Shown here piece by piece: positions 34,502 through 44,361 of a stretch of DNA of 64,000 bases. Positions within the stretch are counted from its first letter, which is position 1. Every line of letters begins with the position of its first letter. This stretch comes from Sorex araneus. Taxonomy: Eukaryota > Chordata > Mammalia > Eulipotyphla > Soricidae. A model generated the notes under the pieces. It had not been told where the DNA came from, did not search any database, and was given only the letters and a program-made list of their open reading frames with translations. A program made the translations under genes and the position numbers. Where the stretch lies: the NCBI RefSeq assembly GCF_027595985.1, contig NC_073303.1, forward strand, positions 26,278,565 to 26,342,564, written 5' to 3'.

Positions 34502-34665
34502 AGCATCAATTAGCACAGGGGTTAAGGTGCTTTTCTTGCATGCAGCTGGCCCCTGCTTGCATCCACAATACCTCATAAGGTCCTCTGAGCACTGCCAGGG
34601 GTCATTCCTGAGCACAGAACCAGGAGTAACCCGTGAGCACCCCAGGGCGTGGCCCCCAAAATTTT
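34502..34665 (+). mobile_element. Older SOR-type SINE
   Basis: TAGCACAGGGGTTAAGGTGC to CCCCAGGGCGTGGCCCCCAA. Confidence 0.82.
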
Positions 34666-34677
34666 GTAAAAGGTTCC

Positions 34678-34795
34678 TGGAGCCATACAGATAGTCCAAC
34701 AGGCTGAGCCCATGCTCGGCATGGGGGAGCTACAGTGGTCTCAATAGTGGTCTCTGAGCACCACTGGGCGTGAGCCCCGAACAAACAAACAAATA
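34678..34795 (+). mobile_element. Degenerate SINE
   Basis: GGAGCCATACAGATAGTCCA, CTCTGAGCACCACTGGGCGT and GAGCCCCGAACAAACAAAC. Confidence 0.6.
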
Positions 34796-34799
34796 AAAA

Positions 34800-35798
34800 A
34801 TATGTCTTTAACAAACAAGATTATCATTTCAGATTTATCACAGGTAGCAAGCCCCGGGCTGCCATCAAAGGACCCTGGCTGAGGTACCATGCCCTCAGCA
34901 TGTTCCAACAGAGTTACTGTGGGACCTTCCTCTCTGACTAGCTCTGGTGGCGCTGCTTTGGGAGACAGGCTGGATCCCAGAGGTCACAAGGCAGAGCCGG
35001 GTCAGAGCCTGATCACGAGTGGCCATCCTCAAGCCTGGAGCATGCCACTGTTCTCAACAGTGACAACAACATCACAAGCCAACCAGAGACAACTTGACTC
35101 GTTAAGATTCTTTTTGATTTGTAAAGTAAACAAACTTGATCTACAAATTACTGAGAAAGGATACATATGAAGCCGTACCATGTAATTTCCAGTATTACTC
35201 CCATTAACACGAACCACACCAAAGTTACTTGGAAATGTCCTATGAATGTAATGATATGATTTTCAGTACCACAGGAAGGCTCCCAGTAATCTTTTGGAAA
35301 TCACTGTGGGGAACGTTTTCTGAGATCTCTCCAGAACAGACCGAGTTCTTACCCGCCGCAGAGCCTAGCACTTCCAAGAATGAACTCTCCACTATCTACT
35401 TTGGGGTTTCCCTTGGTGTCTTTGGGTTATGAAACCCAGCAATTTACTGTCCCTACAAAAGAGCAGGGCAGGAACAGCTTTAACTTCCTCTCCGCAAATC
35501 GAAATTCACAGCTGTCTGGGGTGAACAAACCAAGGAGAACTTTTGGAAGGGATTTTTCTGGCCAAGGATACAACTTTCACTGAGACCAAAACCTTCCAGG
35601 CGAAGAGAACATGCTGAATCTAACTGGAAACAAATCAAATTCTTCAGACCACAAGACTATCTGTTTCCTGCCTCTAATTCCTGCAACTAAGAAGATTAAA
35701 AAACCAAACTTTAATTGCAGGACTCACAAAAAGAGAGCCATGACTTATCAAACTTCTGTTACATTATCTTTTACTACAAGTAGATGACCAAGGAAGTT
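34800..35798. other. Unique intronic block
   Basis: About 1 kb without recognised repeat or coding exon, ending at the truncated U6 insertion. Confidence 0.5.
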
Positions 35799-35816
35799 TA
35801 AAATTAGACACTTTCC

Positions 35817-35848
35817 GTGCTCGCTTCGGCAGCACATATACTAAAATT
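35817..35848 (+). pseudogene. 3'-truncated U6 snRNA insertion (nt 1-32)
   Basis: 32 nt identical to the first 32 nt of U6 snRNA (GTGCTCGCTTCGGCAGCACA and on to ACTAAAATT), with nothing of the remaining 75 nt. It is flanked by perfect 18-bp direct repeats TAAAATTAGACACTTTCC at 35799-35816 and 35842-35859. The second repeat overlaps the last 7 nt of the U6 part (TAAAATT), i.e. microhomology at the 3' junction. It lies in ANKS1A intron 1. Confidence 0.93.
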
Positions 35849-35865
35849 AGACACTTTCCCAAAAA

Positions 35866-36044
35866 CTTTTTTTTCTTTTGGTTTCTGGGTTTCACCCGGC
35901 GATGCACAGGGGTTACTCCTGGCTCATGCGCTCAGGAATTGCTCCTGGCAGTGCTCGGGGGACCATATGACATGCTGGGAATCGAACCCAGGTTGGCTAC
36001 GTGCAAGGCAAATGCCCTACCCGCTGTGCTATTGCTCCAGCCCC
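35866..36044 (-). mobile_element. SOR-type SINE (CTCATGC subfamily)
   Basis: CTTTTTTTTCTTTTGGTTTC to GTGCTATTGCTCCAGCCCC. Confidence 0.93.
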
Positions 36045-36054
36045 GAAAAAACTT

Positions 36055-36255
36055 TTTTGTTGTTTATTTTAGTTTTGGAGCCACACCTGGCTCGTGCTCA
36101 GGGATTACTTCTGACATCGGGGCTCAGGGGACCATATGGGCTATTGCTACCCAGGTTCAATACCCAACTCCCCAGATGGTACTCCAAGCCCACCAGGAGT
36201 GATCCCTGTGCACAGAGCCAGAAGTCCGAAGCATAGCCAGTGTGGCCCAAAAACA
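36055..36255. mobile_element. Chimeric SINE, minus half joined to plus half
   Basis: 36058-36145 is minus-oriented (GGAGCCACACCTGGCTCGTG to GGGGACCATATGGGC). 36150-36255 is plus-oriented (CAGGTTCAATACCCAACTCC to GTGTGGCCCAAAAAC), joined head to head. Confidence 0.75.
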
Positions 36256-36299
36256 AAAAACAAAAAAAAGAAAGAGAAAACCTTTTGAGAGGGTCAGTC

Positions 36300-36430
36300 A
36301 GGGGATGTGGGTTAGGAAGAATGTCTATCTTGCATGTGTGAGACCATGAGTTTAATCTTTGGCATCCCCCACATCACCCAGTGACATCCTCAGTAATGCC
36401 CTTTGACCCCTGGCACCCAAACAAGTGTTC
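36300..36430 (+). mobile_element. tRNA-like SINE monomer
   Basis: GGGGATGTGGGTTAGGAAGA, TTGCATGTGTGAGACCATGA and GTTTAATCTTTGGCATCCCC. Confidence 0.55.
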
Positions 36431-37248
36431 AAGCCCCAAACATTAAAACAACAAAGAGATGAGAGAAGAAAAAAAAATTAAAGTTTCAAAAAAGAGAATT
36501 AAAGCTGTCCTTATTGAATTACAGAGGCTTAGCAGGAGAGCCCAAAACTGCTATTGGGTAGCTGTGTTCTATTTTGTTATTGTGCTTTTACATTCTCTTT
36601 GAAGAGCAGAAACTTAAACAAGCGCCATGAGATCCTTCTTCCAGAAGCTGCATGCCACGCCCACATCCTTACAAGGCCACCCTCCTCCTTAGGATGTTAA
36701 AATCATTTTGCTCAAAATAGACACATTCAAAGAAATCTAACACAATAGAACAAAATAAAAGGGTTAGCATGACAAAAAAGGGCTGTCAAGTCATAATTTT
36801 CAAGCTACAGAACCATGAAGGAGGAGGAGTGGGGAGGGAACTAAAAGACATAAAAGCAATAAAATGGTCACACTACTTTTCTGTTTGAGGCCACATCCAC
36901 AAAAATAAGGGGGGGGGGGACAGAAGGTAAGTGAGTGGCTTAGGTAAGCATCCATGGTTGGTGTGCAAACTTAATCAATGATACTGCACGTGTATCAAGA
37001 GGCTCCTGACCACCCACTGGGCCCATCCCCTAGCCCCACCCCCTATCTGGAGCTCTCAACAAGAGAAAAAAAAAAATTTTAAGAAAGAAAAAGAAATTGT
37101 GACTCTCTTCAGAAAGGTCGTTAAATAAATGTCCTTTCTTCTGACCTTTGTAAAACTTGTTAGTGTCCCCAAATGGGAAGTCCGTTTTTCAAATGTTTTC
37201 ATGTTCTTATTCCCTATTTTGTATCATTGAGAAACTCGGTCTTTATTC

Positions 37249-37577
37249 AGGGTGGGGGCAGTGTGCCAGGAACCCAACCCAGGTGCGCACACATGCAAGA
37301 AAAGTGCTCTTGGGGGCTGGAGCAATAGCACAGCAGGTAGGGCGTTTGCCTTGCACGTGGCTGACCCGGGTTCGATTCCCAGCATCCCATACGGTCCCCC
37401 AAGCACCGCCAGGAGTAATTCCTGAGTGCATGAGCCAGGAGTAACTCCTGTGCATCACCGGGTGTGACCCAAAAACCAAAAAAAAAAAAAAAAAAAAGTG
37501 CTCTACTGTTACACTACATTCCAGGCCCTTTAGGTAAGTTTTTTGATGGTCCCCGACCACCACCACTCTACCCCGCC
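37249..37577. repeat. Segmental duplication copy A (carries a SINE)
   Basis: 37249-37311 plus 37497-37577 match 38208-38340: GGGTGGGGGCAGTG(TG)CCAG, AACCCAACCCAGG, then GTGCTCTA(C/T)TGTTACACTA and TAGGTAAGTTTTTTGATGGT. A young SINE interrupts it. Confidence 0.82.
37313..37497 (+). mobile_element. SOR-type SINE (CTCATGC subfamily)
   Basis: GGGGGCTGGAGCAATAGCAC to A22 tail; target duplication AAAGTGCTCT. Absent from the duplicate at 38.2 kb. Confidence 0.94.
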
Positions 37578-38084
37578 TCCCCCAGCAACACCCCTCCCTA
37601 AAGGGTAAAGCAAAATTTCCTTAGAGATCATAGCCACGTGACTGCTACTGTCTCTATGTTTTCAGATTTCCCCAGCAAGCCTCCTTGGCTTTTTACACAC
37701 TTTTCTCATGCTGTAGAAACTAAGTATGAAATTTTCCTAAACAATGACACAATCAACTCCTCAATGACTGTCTGGCTGAGTCTCCCTGTGCTTCTAAATC
37801 CTCAGGAATATAGGACCCTTGACATCACTTACATAATTCACCTACACCACCAGTATTTGGCTCACAATTCGATTGATAGTTTTAAGTTATAATACAAGAT
37901 ATGATATTTTCTTTTAAGACTTCATTTTCTTGGATCTTTTTTCCTTTTGGCTGTAGACATTCTTTTTTAACCCAAATGTTACTGCACTCTCCATAGAGAA
38001 GTCGCTTTCCTGGAAATAAAAGTTTTATGATAACCATAAGCATATCAAACTCCCCATATCAAACTCCAATTTGGGCTGTTTCCC

Positions 38085-38160
38085 CCCACTTTTATTTTTT
38101 ATATTTTTGGTCACCGTGAGATTATAAAGTTATTCATTATTGAGTTTCAGGGTTTTGTTT
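38085..38160 (-). mobile_element. L1 3' tail fragment
   Basis: TTTTATTTTTTATATTTTTGG followed by GTCACCGTGAGATTATAAAG and TTATTCATTATTGAGTTTCAG resembles the reverse complement of the L1 ends at 48.4 kb and 61.6 kb. Confidence 0.5.
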
Positions 38161-38207
38161 TGGGGCCACACCTGGCAGTGCGCAGGACTCAATCGTGGCT
38201 CAACTGG

Positions 38208-38340
38208 GGTGGGGGCAGTGCCAGGAACCCAACCCAGGGCCTCACACGGGCAAGGTAAGTGCTCTATTGTTACACTACATTCCTAAGCCCTTTGGGTAAG
38301 TTTTCTGATGGTCCCCCCCCACCTCCACAACTCTACCCAC
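38208..38340. repeat. Segmental duplication copy B
   Basis: SINE-free partner of 37249-37577. Its first 35 bp (ACTGGGG(T/A)GGGGGCAGTGCC) recur once more at 38344-38370, a partial third unit. Confidence 0.82.
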
Positions 38341-38384
38341 TTAACTGGGGAGGGGGCAGTGCCAGGAACTGCACCCAGGGATCA

Positions 38385-38485
38385 CTCCTGTCAGGCTTGG
38401 AGACCCACAGAAGGTAGCAGGGATGGTACCCAAGTCAGCGGCGGGTAAAGCAAACACCCTACCCACTGTAATACTGCTCTGACAC
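38385..38485 (-). mobile_element. Older SOR-type SINE fragment
   Basis: GATCACTCCTGTCAGGCTTG to CACTGTAATACTGCTCTGAC. Confidence 0.7.
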
Positions 38486-38544
38486 TCTTTTTACTTTTTA
38501 ACTTGGGTTCTGTAGGGACTAGACACTTTAGACAAATGATAATC

Positions 38545-38660
38545 TTTTTCCTTTGGGAGGGAGGTACATCCAGCAGTGCTCAAGGGACCATGCAGTACCA
38601 GGTAAGGAGCCCAAGTCTCCTTCCCGGAAGCATGCACCCTAGCCCTGTAAGCCAGCCCTA
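38545..38660 (-). mobile_element. Degenerate SINE
   Basis: CATCCAGCAGTGCTCAAGGG followed by CACCCTAGCCCTGTAAGCC. Confidence 0.5.
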
Positions 38661-38756
38661 CATCTATACCCTTTTATGCAACAACAAAATAAATCTCTGG
38701 ATCATTTTCAATAGAAATAATTCTCTCCTACTTTCATGAGCGAAATTTGATTTTTG

Positions 38757-38895
38757 GGGCTAGGAGAGATAGTGGAGTTGTTAAGTCTCTTGCCTTGCAA
38801 ATAGCTAACCTGGGTTTCATCTCCAACACAAGCCCTGCCACAAGTTAGACTTGAGTACAGAGACAGGAGCAGACCCCAAGCACTGCCAGGATGTG
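38757..38895 (+). mobile_element. Older SOR-type SINE
   Basis: GGGCTAGGAGAGATAGTGGA to AGCACTGCCAGGATGTGGCA, followed by a short GAGA/GACA repeat. Confidence 0.8.
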
Positions 38896-38956
38896 GCAGA
38901 GTGAGAGAAAGAGAGAGAGAGACAGACAGACACACAGACAGACACAGAGAGAGATT

Positions 38957-39141
38957 TTTTTCTCTTTTTTTTTTTTTCTTTTTGGGTCATACCCAGCGAT
39001 GCACAGGGGTTACTCCTGGCTCATGCACTCAGGAATTACTCCTGGCGGTGCTCGGAGGACCATATGACATGCTGGGAATCGAACCCGGGTCGGCCACGGT
39101 GCAAGGCAAATGCCCTATCCGCTATACTATCGCTCCAGCCC
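38957..39141 (-). mobile_element. SOR-type SINE (CTCATGC subfamily)
   Basis: TTTTTTTTTTTCTTTTTGGG to TATACTATCGCTCCAGCCCC; flanks share AGAGATTT. Confidence 0.94.
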
Positions 39142-41809
39142 CACAGAAAGAGATTTGATTGTTTCGATAGCAGAGAGCAATAATAAACAGAAATATAGAA
39201 CTCAGCTATAGTATAAGGATGTTTGGGACTTAAACAAGCAGCAGAGGGCTAGATATATCCTTATGTTACTGTTAGGCTAGATTTTAATTGCTTTTTCTAT
39301 CTTTTATCAATCTGTTGTAAAAATATGCCCACACCCCTCCGCCCATAAATGTTAGGAGGGAACAGACCATGTGTCAGGGGAGGGGCTGATTCTGACAGAG
39401 CACCAACTGTGTGCAAAGTCGGAAATAAATTCTGCGATGTGACTAGCAGTCAGCCTGGCAAGCGGAGATGATCGGTATACATTTGGCAACTGAATGGCAT
39501 TAACGTGCCTGCCTGAGCAGGTCTTCTCCCTTATTTATATTACTAATCTGCCCTGTCTTGGAAAGCAGACACCCCAGCATGAAAGAACGGCATTTAAGAT
39601 GAGCATGGCACAGTACGTGGCACGAAGCAGGGAGAGGCAAAAGCAGGACAGCTTACAGCGCTCACTTACAATGCGCCAGTATTCGGTTTATACACACACT
39701 ATCCAAGACACATTACTTATAACGCAGATCAGACAGTGCCCATTCTGCAGGTGCTGGAACTGAAGCTTAAAGGGATGGCATTTGGAGCAACTCACGCAGG
39801 AGACAGCAATGGAATGGGAATCTGGGAACAAGAGCTCTAATGTACAAAAATATACTGTCTGAATCCATGGAAATAGGCACTGGTTGGAAGTAAAAGTTCA
39901 AACCATTTTTCTTTTCCTAGTAGGAGTCTTCTTTGTTGATTTTCTGATCCTCAGGCCTATTCTCAATTGATAAGGGTCACTAAATGTCAAAAGTTTACCA
40001 ACAAGTCAAAATCACAAGTTACCAAAACTAGGCAAGCGAAGTATGAGTGAGTTGATGAGCTTGTGCACCCTTCCAATGACGGCTTTCAAAGTAGAAGCTG
40101 GAGAGACCTGTGTGCATTACCGCCCTGAGGGAGGGCTTTGGGATACCAGGGAAGAGGTGGAGAAGACCCCGCATGTGATTCATGAAAAGCAGAGACTTTG
40201 TGAAAGGGGGAGGTAGGGACTAGGTTATCAAGACAAATGAATAGACATAGTGTCCATTTGCAACATTTATATCCATTGAGGCCAAAAGCTCCTGCCCAGG
40301 CAGGCTGTACTTACTTGGTCACTAAAACCACCAAAAGAGAAGGAAGACAGTGGTTCTCCAGGGTAGGCAATTCAACCGCCAAATCTGTAGCTCAGATTCT
40401 GCAACGCTTGAAAAAACACTCCTAGAGGTCCTAGAGGTGGAGAGCCCGGGCACCCTCTATCCAACCCCCAAAAAAGGAGGACATGCTGACCTAGGATTAT
40501 TTAAATGCATGGTCTCATTTGTGCAGAAATCTTTCGCCAGGCTGAAGTAGCATCACGTCTAATTAATGACACGCCTGCTCTAACTAGCGCCTGCAGATCC
40601 TCCCTGCCCTGAGGAGTCTGCAGGAGACCTGGGCAGTACTCGTGTGTGCAGCAGGCGCAGAAACAAGTCCGGAGCCGTCAACTCTCTTGTGCAGGCAACG
40701 GAGACACCGTCCACTCTTGCCAACAGAGACTGGATATATTAGTATGAGGCCCCAAGTAAAATCGTGGTGCTCGACCAAGAGTTCTACGTCATATTTAATT
40801 AACTACGTGATAGCTAGATAGTCAAATTTCAAGTTTCCAAGTGAGCACTGAGAGTCACTGGATCTGCACTTGAAGGCAGAGATGATGTCTAAGTTCCAGT
40901 TCCCACCACGCTCTACTGGGGCTAAGGTGTCTGGAGCAAAACTCCAAACACTGCTGCTCTCACTCATCCCAGTCCAGACAGGCGCCACCAAACTTCCCAA
41001 GTCTCCCTCCCCCTCTCCGACATCACAAGTGCAACAGCCTCAAAGGAACACGATGCATGCATCCGGCACTGAGCACCTACCTGTGAGTCCGCAGGTACTG
41101 ACCAAGGGACTCACTAAAAACCGGAAGTGTGGCAGATATAATTAGTTCCCTAGACTGGGGCCCGATCACTCAGAACTCACCACCGGTGGATCTGCTCCAT
41201 CACCACCAAATCCATCACCACCAAATCTTTCCCACTTTCGTGACTCCGCTCAGGAGGGGCGCACGTACAACATTCTCAGGGTACTTCATCATCCCAAATC
41301 CTCGAACCCTGGAAGTTAACTCGCCTCCTCCTCCAGGCCCGGATCTCATCTCCTGGGGATGTTTCAAGTCCCTGAACTAACAGCCACAGCAAGGCCATCA
41401 GTTTCTTTGGAAATTGATCACTCTCTGGCGCTACTCATCAGCTGATCCTGCGCATCAATCATCCACAGCACTGCTCTAGGAGGGGAGAAATCCTGACAGT
41501 ACTGAGGGCTTGGTCTCCTATAAAAGCAGCTTACGGAAGGGGAAAACGTCCTCTGATTCCATATGTACCTGGGTTCACACCCAGCACCTGCCACCCAACA
41601 ATCTCACGGAACCCTGGATGTCTCTGATCCTCGCTCACTCGAAGTGAAGTTACACAAACTAATGGGGAACAAAAGCAAACGAAGCCATTTCTAAATGAAC
41701 TTCCACTTCTGAAGAAAAAAAAAAAAAAGAAAACCAACCACCTCAAAAGAACAAGGAAGGAAAAGAAAACAGGCTATGAAAGCGCTGCTGAACCAACACA
41801 TTTCACGCA
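39142..41809. other. SINE-free stretch upstream of the CpG island (within ANKS1A intron 1)
   Basis: About 2.7 kb with no shrew SINE, only a MIR fragment. Near 41.1-41.4 kb sequences become more GC-rich, with a small ATCACCACCA tandem (41190-41230). Low repeat density next to a promoter suggests regulatory sequence; no coding exon seen. Confidence 0.5.
39660..39830 (-). mobile_element. MIR
   Basis: GCCCATTCTGCAGGTGCTGG, then AACTGAAGCTTAAAGGGATG and GAGCAACTCACGCAGGAG parallel the reverse MIR core. Confidence 0.6.
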
Positions 41810-42519
41810 CCCTGACAAAGCGCCCCCCCTCCCCATCCTTCCTCCAAATCCCCACGGCGCGACCTTTCCCCCCATCCCCGCGGCCCGGGATTAAAGTGTT
41901 TATGCAAACTGCAGACCTGGGGGAAAGTTTCCGCGCCCGCCCCAAGCGAGGCTCGGCGCAGCTTTGTCTCTGCGGGAGCTCCCGCCCCCCAGGGTGCCTG
42001 CGCCACCGCACACCCGAATCCAGCGGGGTCCGCGGCGGCGAGGTGGGCGCACCCCTCCGCACGAGAGGGGGGCTGCCGGGGGGAGCCCCGGGCGGCGAGA
42101 CACCCCGAGCCGCCGGGAACAGACACAACAAAAGCCGGGTCCCGCCGGGCCCCGCGGGAGGCTCCGAGTTTCCCCGCGGACACCCGAGCGGGCGCGTTTC
42201 CCGCGGGGGGCGCGGACGGACGCGCGGTGCGTCGGGACCCCCCGCTCCGGGCTGGCCGCCGCGCCGCGACAGCTGGCACCCCGGGGCGGGCCGGGGTGCC
42301 GCCGCGCGCTGCCATGCGGCGGAGGCTGCCACCTGGGCACTCCCACCATTCTTCGCCGCCGGGAGGGCACGCGGGGCGAGGGGGATCCCCGCCGCCGCCC
42401 CGCCCGCCGCTCCCCCGGGCCCCGACGGCGCCGCCGACCCCCCGAGACGCGCGGAGGAGCCCAGGGGGCGCGGAGGGGGCGCCCCCGGACGGCGGCCCGG
42501 CCCCCCGCGCGGTACCCAC

Positions 42520-42725
42520 CTGAGCAGACTGGAGAGAGGGTGGCTGGAGGATCCCAGGCCGCCGCCGCCGCCGCCGCCCCCTGAGCCGCCGCCGCCGCCC
42601 CCCGAGCCGCCGCCGCCGCCGCCGCCCCCGAAGCCTGAGGAGAGCCGCTTCCCGGACAGGAGCTTCTCCACAGCCGGGAGGTGCCCGGTGCGGGCCGCCT
42701 CCAGCAGCTCCTGCTCCTTCCCCAT
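42520..42725 (-). CDS. ANKS1A: ANKS1A coding exon 1 (partial gene)
   Basis: Exon 1 of ankyrin repeat and SAM domain-containing protein 1A (ODIN), a cytoplasmic adaptor of EphA receptors and receptor tyrosine kinase trafficking with ankyrin repeats, two SAM domains and a PTB domain. The ATG is at 42725-42723 in the context GGGG-ATG-GGGAAG. The 68 encoded residues start [20 protein letters not shown], the first ankyrin-type helix pair, then [13 protein letters not shown] low-complexity tract (residues 33-56) reads Gly8-Ser-Gly6-Ser-Gly8, followed by [12 protein letters not shown]. The exon ends CTGCTCAG, followed by the donor GTGGGT, leaving 2 nt of a split serine/arginine codon, as in the human gene. 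Upstream codons are open for another 58 residues, but I chose this ATG because it matches known ANKS1A proteins. The remaining exons lie outside the window to the left. Confidence 0.96.
42558..42629 (-). repeat. GGC trinucleotide tracts coding polyglycine in ANKS1A
   Basis: Three runs of GGN codons, mostly GGC, separated by serine codons (Gly8-Ser-Gly6-Ser-Gly8). On the plus strand they read as GCC/CCG runs. Such GC-rich triplet tracts are prone to length change. The same tract with slightly different run lengths exists in human ANKS1A, so it is an old feature of the gene. Confidence 0.9.
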
Positions 42726-42869
42726 CCCCCGCGCCGCCGCCCCCTGGGCCCCCTCTCCCGGGCTGCCGCGGAGCCCGCTCGGGTGCCCAAACTTTCCGTC
42801 TCCGGGCAACGCACCCCCCAAACCGGCCGGGGACACCACCCCCCTCCCCCCCGCCTTTTTTGCCCCCCG

Positions 42870-42960
42870 CCGGCGCGTCACTTCCGGGATCTGCGTCACG
42901 CGTCACCGCGCCCCCGGGCCCCGCCCCCGGGCCCCGCCCCCGAGCCCACCTAGCGGGGCG
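42870..42960 (-). promoter_or_regulatory. ANKS1A: ANKS1A proximal promoter motifs (ETS, CRE-like, GC boxes)
   Basis: Between about 150 and 235 bp upstream of the ANKS1A start codon the plus strand holds an ETS-type core CTTCCGGG (42881-42888), three CGTCAC half-CRE motifs (around 42875, 42894 and 42901) and two CCCCGCCCCC Sp/KLF boxes (about 42920-42942). No TATA box is seen. The motif identities are read directly; the transcription start is not known. Confidence 0.55.
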
Positions 42961-43139
42961 GGGCTCTGCGGCGGGCGCAGGTGGCTCGGACCCACCCGGG
43001 GCCGCGGCCCGCGGTGCCCGGAGAGGCCTCCGGGCCAGAGGGCGGAGTGTCGGGCGGGCACCTGCCCTGCAGGTAGACGGGAACACGCAGGGTCTACCTG
43101 GACGTGCCTCCGAAGTGTGTCCCCGGCCCGAAGGTTTGG

Positions 43140-44170
43140 GGAGCCCACGGGTTGGGAAATACGGTAATTTATTCTGGCCGTTAGAAACAAAGAGAGAAAT
43201 GTGGTAACGCGCATCTACATTTCCGAGTCTATTCTTTCAGTAATCCTAAATTAAATTGGTAATGGGCGTGAGGGGTTAGTGGTAGAGTTCAGTGAACAAA
43301 ACGCTCCTCTCCGTATCTCAGTGAAAGAAGAGTTTTTTTTTAATAGAAATATTCCCAGTTTTTTGTGCCCCCCCATCCCTAACGTGACTCGTCCAAACGG
43401 AATTTTACACGAAAGACCTCGCGCCCATAGGATTCGCTTCCTTGCTTTGATAAGATTAGCCAGCCAGGCAGCCATAAAAAGTCATGTGTGATGGTCACGA
43501 AGGTGGTTTCCCCAGGGCTAGGCTTTTCCATTGCACTCCGACTGTGCCGACCCCTGCGATTTCGCCCAAACGTGAGGAGTTCCACAACATAATTTGTGGT
43601 GGTGGTGCGGGACTGAGTTCTCCCTTGAGGAGAGGAAAAAAAAAAAAGTCAGGTTTATGAAACTGGCCTGGGTCTTAAGTCCCGGTGAATAAGAAAAAGT
43701 CATTTGAGTCGAAGAGGTTTTATTTCTGTCCCTTGGCATTGTTCCTGCCTCGGAGGAAGCACTCAATAGTCGTGGATGAATAGATTCATTGGCTAAATTC
43801 TGTTCAAGCAATGACTTTTATTAGGTGCTAGAAGAACGAAAGAGAAATGCTAGCAAGTTCGTGTGAACACTGCGAAGGGGCTCCGGACGATTGGAATGTA
43901 CAAGGCTGGGCACAGGTGGCCTCCCGGCTCTCCAGGTAAGCGGATTCCAAGATACAGATTTGCAGAGGGTTGACTTTTCTCCCGTCTCCGAACATGAATG
44001 GGAAAAGCTGGTTAATGACGGGATTTAACTGGCGTTGCGTTTTTGGAAAGACAGAAGGAGGGGGGAGGCGGGGGAGGAAAAAGATCTTCCGTAAACAATA
44101 CAGCTCTCCTTTACAAACGCTGGCTTCCCGGCACCGAGAATCCACGATCGCACTCCACACCCTCAATTTT
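43140..44170. other. ANKS1A-TAF11 intergenic spacer, repeat-free
   Basis: About 1 kb of non-CpG-rich sequence separates two CpG islands. I see no SINE, L1 or coding signal in it, which is unusual for this SINE-dense window and suggests retained regulatory sequence. It lies between two divergent promoters. Confidence 0.6.
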
Positions 44171-44261
44171 CCCTCTCCCAACCGCTATCAAATCAGAGTA
44201 GACGGGAGCGCTGAAGCCCTCTGCGCGCGCCTCAGACTGTCCTCTCCGGGGCGCCGTAGGG

Positions 44262-44269
44262 TGACGTCA
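44262..44269. promoter_or_regulatory. TAF11: Perfect palindromic CRE (TGACGTCA)
   Basis: The full 8-bp CREB/ATF site TGACGTCA lies 93 bp upstream of the TAF11 ATG in the CpG island, a typical position for functional CREs in TATA-less promoters. The site is seen directly; occupancy is inferred. Confidence 0.65.
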
Positions 44270-44361
44270 TCGCCGCGCGACCGGGGCCGCGCTTTCTCGG
44301 CCGCCCCGCGGCGCGCGCCTCCCGGGCTCCCGAACGCCGTGGTGGTCTCTGGCCCTCGGCG

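Larger units (their letters stand above)
1..42519 (-). other. ANKS1A: ANKS1A intron 1 (partial, 5' part)
   Basis: Everything left of the exon 1 splice donor is read as intron 1 of ANKS1A on the minus strand. I looked for the next ankyrin-coding exon (starting near NVNCVDSTGYTPLHHAAL in mammalian proteins) and did not find it, so intron 1 runs beyond the window. In mammals this intron is known to be very long. The content is mainly SINE copies of different ages, MIR fragments, L1 3' ends and simple repeats, listed separately. The assignment to intron 1 is an inference from gene structure; no other gene is recognisable inside it. Confidence 0.85.
41810..43140. promoter_or_regulatory. CpG island over ANKS1A promoter and exon 1
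   Basis: A very GC-rich, CpG-dense stretch covers exon 1, its upstream region and about 700 bp of the start of intron 1. SINEs are absent here although they are frequent on both sides. This is the usual sign of an unmethylated, broadly active promoter. The edges are estimated by eye. Confidence 0.85.

Noticed and set aside
1-42519. ANKS1A exon 2 within the window
   Set aside because: I searched the minus-strand translations for the conserved ankyrin sequence that follows exon 1 and found no match; intron 1 must extend further left.
41691-42899. 402-, 427- and 304-codon minus-strand frames over the same island
   Set aside because: One frame contains the real ANKS1A exon 1, but the rest runs past the clear splice donor at 42519 into intron or upstream of the conserved ATG. 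The other frames are shadows of GC-rich sequence.
41776-43167. 463-codon plus-strand open frame through the ANKS1A CpG island
   Set aside because: It is antisense to ANKS1A exon 1, made of Pro/Arg/Gly-rich GC-driven codons, and crosses promoter motifs. Long stop-free frames are expected in such GC content. No protein family is recognised.
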